64,000 nt of DNA, from positions 1-64,000 of the forward strand of contig NZ_QVPD01000005.1 in the NCBI RefSeq assembly GCF_003416885.1. The letters run 5' to 3'. Source of the stretch: Cognatiluteimonas weifangensis. Its GTDB lineage: Bacteria; Pseudomonadota; Gammaproteobacteria; Xanthomonadales; Xanthomonadaceae. Within the stretch, counting starts at the first letter, position 1. Every line of letters begins with the position of its first letter. The notes beneath the pieces were generated by a model that was not told the origin of the DNA, did no database searches, and saw only the letters and a list, made by a program, of their open reading frames with translations. The translations under genes were made by a program, and so were the position numbers. Below, one piece after another: positions 62,740-64,000 of this stretch.

Positions 62740-63669
62740 CTAGACAGGGTCGGCGGTATCCGTGTTGTGCGTCGCGGCGAGGGGCGCCGGCTGCGGCAGG
62801 TGCGGGATCGCCGCGGGCACGAAGGCGCGTTGCGCGGCCTGCAATGCGGCGGCGACCGAACCCGCGCCGGCCAGCGCCTCCGGCGCCTGCCCCAGCGCCC
62901 GCCAGACGGCGCGCAAGGCCGGCAGCGGATCGTCCGCGTCCACCGGCAGCGCCGCCAGCGACTTGGACAGCTTGCGGCCGTCGGCATCCACCAGCAGCGG
63001 CAGGTGTGCGTAATGCGGCGTCGGCAGCCCGAGTGCGCGCTGCAGCAGGATCTGCCGCGGGGTGGAGTCGAGCAGGTCGGCGCCGCGGACCACCTCGGTG
63101 ATGCCCTGGGCGGCGTCGTCCACCACCACCGCCAGCTGGTAGGCCCAGCAGCCGTCGGTGCGCCGCAGCACGAAATCGCCGACCTCGCTGCCGAGGTCCT
63201 GGACGACGCGGCCCTGGATCGCGTCGTCGAAGCCCAGCACGGTGAACGGCAGCACCCGCAGCCGGATCGCCGGGTCGGGGCGCCGCGCGGCGGCCATGCA
63301 GCGCCGGTGGATGCCGCCCTCGGCGGCCAGGTCGCTGCGGCTGCAATGGCACGCGAACGCCTCGCCGCCGGCGAGCAGGCGGTCCAGCGCCGCGCGGTAG
63401 ACGGCGCCGCGCTCGCTCTGGCGCAGCACGGGAAGGTCGGATTCCAGCCCGAACGCCGCCAGCGTGCGCAATTGCGCGGCGGCTGCGCCGGCGATCTCGC
63501 GCGGCGGGTCCAGGTCCTCGATCCGCACCAGCCATTGCCCGCCGGCATGGCGCGCCAGCAGCCAGCTGCCCAGCGCCGCCAGCAGCGAGCCCAGGTGCAG
63601 CGGGCCGGTCGGCGAGGGCGCGAAACGGCCGCGGTACGGGGCGGGAGACGGAGGGGCAGGGGCGCTCAT
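62740..63669 (-). CDS. gluQ: Glutamyl-Q tRNA(Asp) synthetase
   Basis: A 309-residue truncated glutamyl-tRNA synthetase that lacks the anticodon-binding domain. It glutamylates queuosine in tRNA-Asp. The catalytic motifs are FAPSPTGPLHLGSL (HIGH region) and KLSKS (KMSKS). A zinc-site pattern is visible in CHCSRSD with HRRC. ATG 63669 gives the expected N-terminus. It is divergent from htpX with a 78-base spacer. Confidence 0.95.
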   Translation of the reverse strand: MSAPAPPSPAPYRGRFAPSPTGPLHLGSLLAALGSWLLARHAGGQWLVRIEDLDPPREIAGAAAAQLRTLAAFGLESDLPVLRQSERGAVYRAALDRLLAGGEAFACHCSRSDLAAEGGIHRRCMAAARRPDPAIRLRVLPFTVLGFDDAIQGRVVQDLGSEVGDFVLRRTDGCWAYQLAVVVDDAAQGITEVVRGADLLDSTPRQILLQRALGLPTPHYAHLPLLVDADGRKLSKSLAALPVDADDPLPALRAVWRALGQAPEALAGAGSVAAALQAAQRAFVPAAIPHLPQPAPLAATHNTDTADPV

Positions 63670-63747
63670 TGCACTTGAATTTAACCCGCGCCTGCCACAC
63701 TTTGGACCGTCATCGCGCCGGTCGCGCGCGCCTGCGGAAGAGGAAGC

Positions 63748-64000
63748 ATGTTGAAGCGAGTCGCATTGTTCCTGGCCACCAACCTGGCCGTGCTGGCGCT
63801 GGTCAGCGTGGTGATGTCGATCCTGGGCGTCAACGCCGACCAGTTCGGCGGGCTGCTGGTGATGGCGGCGCTGTTCGGTTTCGGCGGGTCGATCATCTCG
63901 CTGCTGGTCTCCAAGTGGATGGCCAAGCGCGCCACCGGCGCGCACGTGATCGACACCCCGCGCAACGAGGCCGAGCAGTGGCTGCTGGCCACCGTGCGCC
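63748..64000 (+). CDS. htpX: Protease HtpX, N-terminal part (runs off the window)
   Basis: The first 84 codons of an M48B membrane metalloprotease: [20 protein letters not shown] is the first membrane helix and [20 protein letters not shown] the second, followed by [11 protein letters not shown] and [12 protein letters not shown]. The zinc-binding HEXXH lies beyond the right edge. HtpX degrades misfolded inner-membrane proteins. GAGGAAG lies just upstream of the ATG as a ribosome-binding site. Confidence 0.92.
   Translation, partial: MLKRVALFLATNLAVLALVSVVMSILGVNADQFGGLLVMAALFGFGGSIISLLVSKWMAKRATGAHVIDTPRNEAEQWLLATVR

Noticed and set aside
63674..63702. Possible htpX promoter (TTGAAT and a CACTTT 17 bases on)
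   Set aside because: The -10 matches only two of six positions; I could not choose between several equally poor candidates in the 78-base spacer.

Overview
The window is GC-rich chromosomal DNA (most third codon positions are G or C) from a gammaproteobacterium of the Lysobacteraceae/Xanthomonadaceae, probably a Lysobacter-, Luteimonas- or Pseudoxanthomonas-like organism. The evidence is the gene order nagZ-hpt-thioinosine phosphorylase, a large TonB-dependent receptor with an N-terminal carboxypeptidase-like domain, dense overlapping genes, and an intergenic hairpin (GTAGGAGCGGCGTCAGCCGC type) of the kind common in this family. No insertion sequence, prophage, plasmid function, CRISPR array or rRNA operon was seen; two tRNA genes are present.

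Layout. 0.2-4.5 kb: CYTH protein, DsbA-like oxidoreductase, nagZ, hpt, S-methyl-5'-thioinosine phosphorylase and a cold-shock gene ending in a clear terminator. 4.55-5.13 kb: a gene-free block of ~70-bp tandem repeats closed by a nested perfect inverted repeat. 5.1-24.9 kb: mostly housekeeping genes (aidB-like, YhhN, ABC half-transporter, YigZ, ECF sigma factor with partner, GAF-GAF-GGDEF-EAL protein, aldehyde dehydrogenase, xseA, ispG, PAP2 phosphatase, EamA permease, murB, pyrD, amaB-like dehydrogenase), followed by tRNA-Arg(CCU).

25.1-42.7 kb is the most coherent accessory block: two divergent gene sets that together look like a pathway for import and catabolism of cell-wall peptides. On the left (minus strand) lie a DAACS symporter, a YkuD-type lipoprotein, an RpiR/SIS regulator, an L-Ala-D/L-Glu-type epimerase, a secreted NlpC/P60 endopeptidase and a DUF819 permease. 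On the right (plus strand) lie a transglutaminase-like exported protein, a 1000-residue TonB-dependent receptor, a stand-alone diaminopimelate decarboxylase, a lipoprotein membrane dipeptidase, a serine beta-lactamase-fold hydrolase and a fusion of a VanX-type D,D-dipeptidase with a second serine hydrolase. The gene order is what the sequence shows; the joint function is inferred.

42.8-50.0 kb: photolyase, then a small apparent low-oxygen island. A P-type cation ATPase and an Hsp20 gene diverge from two FNR/ANR-type boxes. An exported coiled-coil protein follows. A third box lies between a degenerate ribonucleotide-reductase-like gene and a gene for an FNR paralogue that has lost all its iron-sulfur cysteines. 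The same spacer holds three GTTAC elements spaced exactly 10 bp apart.

50.0-64.0 kb: hybrid histidine kinase and OmpR-type regulator, a secreted acidic protein, AraC regulator, TraB/GumN protein, tRNA-Ala(CGC), rnd, a lipoprotein with a cysteine-less FGE-type domain, an M48 metallopeptidase, polyhydroxyalkanoate genes (two PhaB-type reductases around phaR), gluQ and the start of htpX, which runs off the right edge. Starts were chosen from family alignment from memory, ribosome-binding sites and overlaps; no database search was possible.
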